From: JASEGV01 sp947085285
Lineage (GTDB): Bacteria > Bacteroidota > Ignavibacteria > UBA10030 > BY39
NCBI GenBank assembly: GCA_947085285.1
Contig: CAMTVZ010000098.1
Location: 1 to 8,151 of the forward strand
Length of the DNA stretch: 8,151 nucleotides
Direction: 5' to 3'
Positions 5,602 through 8,151 of the stretch are shown piece by piece. Made by a program: the position numbers and the translations under genes. A model generated the notes under the pieces. That model was not told the DNA's origin and did not search any database. It was given only the letters and a program-made list of their open reading frames with translations. The first letter of the stretch is position 1; every line of letters starts with the position of its first letter.

Positions 5602-7953
5602 ATGAAGAATCAAAACAAAATATCTATTGGAAAAAATAAAAAGATGAATCGGAGATTGTTATTCCTTTTCTTCATTTTTCTATTTTTATTGCTTGCATCA
5701 TCTACAGTCGCTCAAAATTTAATCAACACAGGTACGATAAATAATTCAGGTACGTTCCGTGTAAAAAATGGAGTTACTGGAATTACAAAACCAATCGGTG
5801 GAGTATTTGATTATTTCGGTGCAAGCCAAATAGTGCCAGCAGTGCAATATAGCTATTTATCGGCATCGGGTTCAGGTATCAAACAAACTGTGGGGGGTAA
5901 TTTTACAGTTACAAACAATGTTAATATCGGATCGACCGTTACGTTAAAAGTTGAAACTGGCTCAGTTCTGAATTTGGGTGGAGAACTTTTTGAACAGGGA
6001 TATCTTAGCGGTAGCATTCAGAAGATAGTTGATATCTCAGGTGCAACAGCATCATCCAATTTTGGTAACATTGGAGCTACCATTATATTCAGCGGTGCAA
6101 CACCGGGGACTACTTCTGTTATTCGGACTTCCGGTTTTTCGCAGTCTGGCAATGGTTACGAATCAGTATCTCGTTATTATGATATTGTTACTAATGGAGA
6201 TAGTACAGTTACGGCAAGTATAATTTTACAATATTCTGGCAACGAGCTAAACTCACACGATCCTGCGAAATTGCTACTATGGAAATCGGTAGATGGCGGA
6301 AAAACCTGGAGAGTTCAGGGGGGAGCGGTTGACATTACTACGCAAACAATCAGAAAATCGGGGATCAATCCGTTTGGTCGCTGGACCTTTGCCGATTCAT
6401 TACATCCACTCGGCGTGTTAAAACCTATGGGAGTTTTAGCCCTTAGTTCAGGAAATAACCAGAGCCAACCAATTAATACTACACTCCAGCCATTTATTGT
6501 TCGAGTTACTGATTCTTCGGGTGTTGCAATGGTTGGCGAATATGTGAGCTTCAAAATTGTTGAAGTTCCAACCGGTGCAACGGGCCAAGTTTTAAGTAAT
6601 GCAACAGTTCAAACCGATTCAAATGGTTTTGCGTCAACTACATTAACATTAGGTAATAAAATTGGTATATACTCTGTTACAGCTTCGTTTGTTGGTGTAA
6701 ACGAAAATCAAGTGCTCTTCAATGCTCGTGCCCACTCAGGGAATGCGGCAAACTTAATGTTAGTATCCGGGAGTGGTCAAACTCAACAGATTGGAACAAC
6801 TTTAGCCACTCCTTTTAAAGTACGTGTTACAGATGTTGGCGGAAATTTCGTTCAAGGGGTTAACGTAGTATTTACAATTTTACAGGTTCCTATTAATGCT
6901 GTCGGACAAAGTTTGATTAATACAAACTCGATTACAGATTCTCTCGGCGAAGCTTTTACATATCTGAAACTCGGTAGTAAGGTCGGAAATTATAGTGTAA
7001 GTGCAAGCGTGCAGGGATTAGCCGGTAGTTTGGTTGTTTTCGATGCTATCGCTACGGCATTCATTGCCGACGCAAATAACGATGGTAATGCGAATGTTGC
7101 CGATTTAACTACAGTGATTGATAAAGTATTGGATAGAATCGAGTTGACGCCCGAAAACTTTACTCGTGCTGATGTAGATTCGAATAATATAATTGATGTT
7201 CGAGATGCTGTAATTATTTTAGGAGGTCTGCTGCAGGGGCGTTGGGATAGTTTAGTTACATCGATAGGTATGAATAAATCTTCATCCAACTTATTTAAAG
7301 GTGAATTCGAAATTACACCTCAAGGGCTTCGGTTTAATCTTTCTAACGATTCTCCTGTGAAGGGTATTCAGATTGCTCTGAGATTTAAAAATCGGGTTAC
7401 TATTACACAACCCGACCTCGTTTTCAATCGTGCTAAACATATGCAAATACCGGTTCAAGGTATTGATAATATCGTTCGAATTGTTGTTTACAATAACGAG
7501 AATGATTCTGTTAATACGGGCAGCGGATCGATATTTAGGTTACCTTTAACAGGTCTCAAACTTGATGACTTCGAGATTGTTTATATTATAGTAAGTACTC
7601 CTACAAACGATGCTGTTCAAATTTCATCACAGAAAGTTGTAGCTCCGTTGGGTAAATATCCCGAAACATTTGCACTCGATCAAAATTATCCAAATCCCTT
7701 CAACGGCGTAACTAATATTCGGTTTCACATACCTGAAGTTCCAGGTAATAGTGCAAATATTCTTTTGCAAATTTTCGACCTATCAGGTCAAAAGGTGCGT
7801 ACACTTGTTAACGGAAATTTTGAAGCAGGAATTTATACTAATATCTGGGATGGAACTAACGACGATAGAATACCAGTTTCGTCGGGTGTTTATATTTATC
7901 GGATGGAAACAAGTGGCGGAACATTTACTAAACGAATGCTGCTTATTAAATAG
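5602..7953 (+). CDS. Secreted T9SS substrate with Big_1-like domains, dockerin and C-terminal sorting domain
   Basis: 783 residues from ATG 5602; an internal ATG at 5644 (Met15, just before N-R-R-L-L) would give a more typical signal peptide and may be the true start. Cleavage is likely before Gln38 (T-V-A/Q-N-L). Residues 39-125 carry rung-like sequence and one copy of the shared repeat (68-101). Residues 130-265 resemble a domain frequent in Ignavibacteria-type secreted proteins (F-G-N-I-G-A, R-Y-Y-D-I, then an Asp-box-like S-V-D-G-G-K-T-W). Two bacterial Ig-like (Big_1/invasin-type) domains follow at about 286-378 and 381-486. A dockerin-like pair of calcium loops lies at 490-501 (D490, N492, D494, D501) and 524-535 (D524, D526, N528, D535). 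Residues 566-676 form a beta-sandwich possibly related to cohesin. Residues 690-783 are a T9SS type A-like sorting domain: N-Y-P-N-P-F-N, I-F-D-L-S-G-Q-K-V, G-V-Y-I-Y-R, and terminal K-R-M-L-L-I-K. The protein should cross the outer membrane by T9SS and be attached to or released from the surface. Confidence 0.93.
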   Translation: MKNQNKISIGKNKKMNRRLLFLFFIFLFLLLASSTVAQNLINTGTINNSGTFRVKNGVTGITKPIGGVFDYFGASQIVPAVQYSYLSASGSGIKQTVGGNFTVTNNVNIGSTVTLKVETGSVLNLGGELFEQGYLSGSIQKIVDISGATASSNFGNIGATIIFSGATPGTTSVIRTSGFSQSGNGYESVSRYYDIVTNGDSTVTASIILQYSGNELNSHDPAKLLLWKSVDGGKTWRVQGGAVDITTQTIRKSGINPFGRWTFADSLHPLGVLKPMGVLALSSGNNQSQPINTTLQPFIVRVTDSSGVAMVGEYVSFKIVEVPTGATGQVLSNATVQTDSNGFASTTLTLGNKIGIYSVTASFVGVNENQVLFNARAHSGNAANLMLVSGSGQTQQIGTTLATPFKVRVTDVGGNFVQGVNVVFTILQVPINAVGQSLINTNSITDSLGEAFTYLKLGSKVGNYSVSASVQGLAGSLVVFDAIATAFIADANNDGNANVADLTTVIDKVLDRIELTPENFTRADVDSNNIIDVRDAVIILGGLLQGRWDSLVTSIGMNKSSSNLFKGEFEITPQGLRFNLSNDSPVKGIQIALRFKNRVTITQPDLVFNRAKHMQIPVQGIDNIVRIVVYNNENDSVNTGSGSIFRLPLTGLKLDDFEIVYIIVSTPTNDAVQISSQKVVAPLGKYPETFALDQNYPNPFNGVTNIRFHIPEVPGNSANILLQIFDLSGQKVRTLVNGNFEAGIYTNIWDGTNDDRIPVSSGVYIYRMETSGGTFTKRMLLIK
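7069..7239 (+). other. Dockerin-like domain within the third protein
   Basis: Two F-hand calcium loops at residues 490-501 and 524-535 show the D-x-(N/D)-x-(D/N) pattern with Asp at position 12, each followed by a hydrophobic helix (L-T-T-V-I-D-K-V-L and A-V-I-I-L-G-G-L-L). The second loop has Asn instead of Gly at position 6. This is a type I dockerin-like arrangement. Dockerins bind cohesins in cellulosomes; in T9SS proteins the partner is usually unknown. Confidence 0.8.
7669..7950 (+). other. T9SS C-terminal sorting domain of the third protein
   Basis: Residues 690-783 include F-A-L-D-Q-N-Y-P-N-P-F-N, the usual opening of the Por-secretion tail, a FlgD-like beta-sandwich core (I-F-D-L-S-G-Q-K-V-R-T-L), W-D-G-T-N, S-S-G-V-Y-I-Y-R and a basic/hydrophobic last strand. 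It is complete and ends at the stop codon. It is the only such domain among the three secreted proteins here. Confidence 0.93.
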
Positions 7954-8015
7954 TTAATCCCAGATTTGTCATTAGAGAATTTTTAAGTTACACAAGTAGA
8001 TCGCTTGTTTAGATA

Positions 8016-8051
8016 AACCGTTAAAACGGTTCAGAAAATTATCTATTTTCT
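8016..8051. terminator. Two small tandem hairpins after the third gene
   Basis: AACCGT (8016-8021) pairs with ACGGTT (8026-8031) around a TAAA loop. AGAAAAT (8033-8039) pairs with ATTTTCT (8045-8051) around a 5-nt loop. They start 63 nt after the stop codon and are the only candidates for transcription end here. Neither has a strong T-run, so the terminator call is tentative. The remainder of 7954-8083 shows nothing recognisable. Confidence 0.4.
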
Positions 8052-8083
8052 CATTAAAAGGCTGACCAAAAAGTAAGCAAATT

Positions 8084-8146
8084 GTCATTGCGAGGAGTCC
8101 GTCAGCCGACGGACGACGAAGCCTGCCCGTGCAGGCGGGCAATCTC
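8084..8146. repeat. G+C-rich palindromic intergenic repeat (CATTGCGAGGAG...CAATCTC type)
   Basis: The outer ends CATTGCGAGGAG and GCAATCTC are the recognisable borders of a dispersed palindromic repeat found between genes in many bacterial genomes; ATTGC (8087-8091) can pair with GCAAT (8139-8143). Inside are two hairpins: GTCCGTC/GACGGAC (8097-8103/8108-8114, AGCC loop) and GCCTGC/GCAGGC (8121-8126/8131-8136, CCGT loop), the latter competing with GCCCG/CGGGC (8125-8129/8136-8140). Its base composition is far richer in G+C than the flanks. The family identification is from memory of the motif. Confidence 0.7.
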
Positions 8147-8151
8147 TCAAT

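Noticed and set aside
7751..7957. 68-codon plus-strand frame overlapping the end of the third gene
   Set aside because: It lies wholly in another frame of the strongly supported T9SS sorting domain and has no ribosome-binding site or recognisable features.
8084..8146. CRISPR repeat or tRNA-like structure at the right edge
   Set aside because: Only one repeat unit is present with no spacers, and the hairpins do not form a cloverleaf. The borders fit a dispersed palindromic intergenic repeat.

Overview
The window is A+T-rich and most likely comes from the Bacteroidota/Chlorobiota/Ignavibacteriota group. The main reasons are a C-terminal type IX secretion (T9SS) sorting domain on the last gene, three secreted proteins whose predicted mature N-terminus is glutamine, and Gly/Thr/Asn/Ser-rich adhesin-like architecture. 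Two canonical sigma70-like promoters and one strong Shine-Dalgarno site fit an Ignavibacteria-like lineage better than the class Bacteroidia, where such signals are usually absent. This placement is inferred from protein families; no marker gene is present.

Layout. The left edge (1-162, minus strand) holds the first 54 codons of a NusG/RfaH/UpxY-like transcription antiterminator that runs off the window. It is followed by a 615-bp divergent intergenic region with one promoter facing each way, a possible decayed gene fragment, A+T-rich inverted repeats, and a long leader for the rightward genes. Three large plus-strand genes follow: a 975-residue protein (778-3705), a 523-residue protein (3784-5355) and a 783-residue protein (5602-7953). 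A perfect 17-bp hairpin lies between the second and third. After the third come two small hairpins, then a G+C-rich palindromic intergenic repeat at the right edge.

How the genes may work together. All three rightward proteins have a signal peptide and share a roughly 40-residue beta-rich repeat (pattern T-V-x-Y ... Q-x-I ... Y-x-N-L). The first adds an N-terminal globular domain, an FN3-like domain and a long beta-helix-like region. The second is almost wholly solenoid and contains a regular run of 20-21-residue units. The third adds two Big_1-type Ig-like domains, a dockerin, a possible cohesin-like sandwich and the only T9SS sorting domain of the set. My reading is a co-expressed surface or extracellular adhesin/fibre module, with the third protein as the T9SS-routed, possibly anchoring, member. 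That the three form one assembly is inference. No transposase, CRISPR array, tRNA or rRNA was seen.
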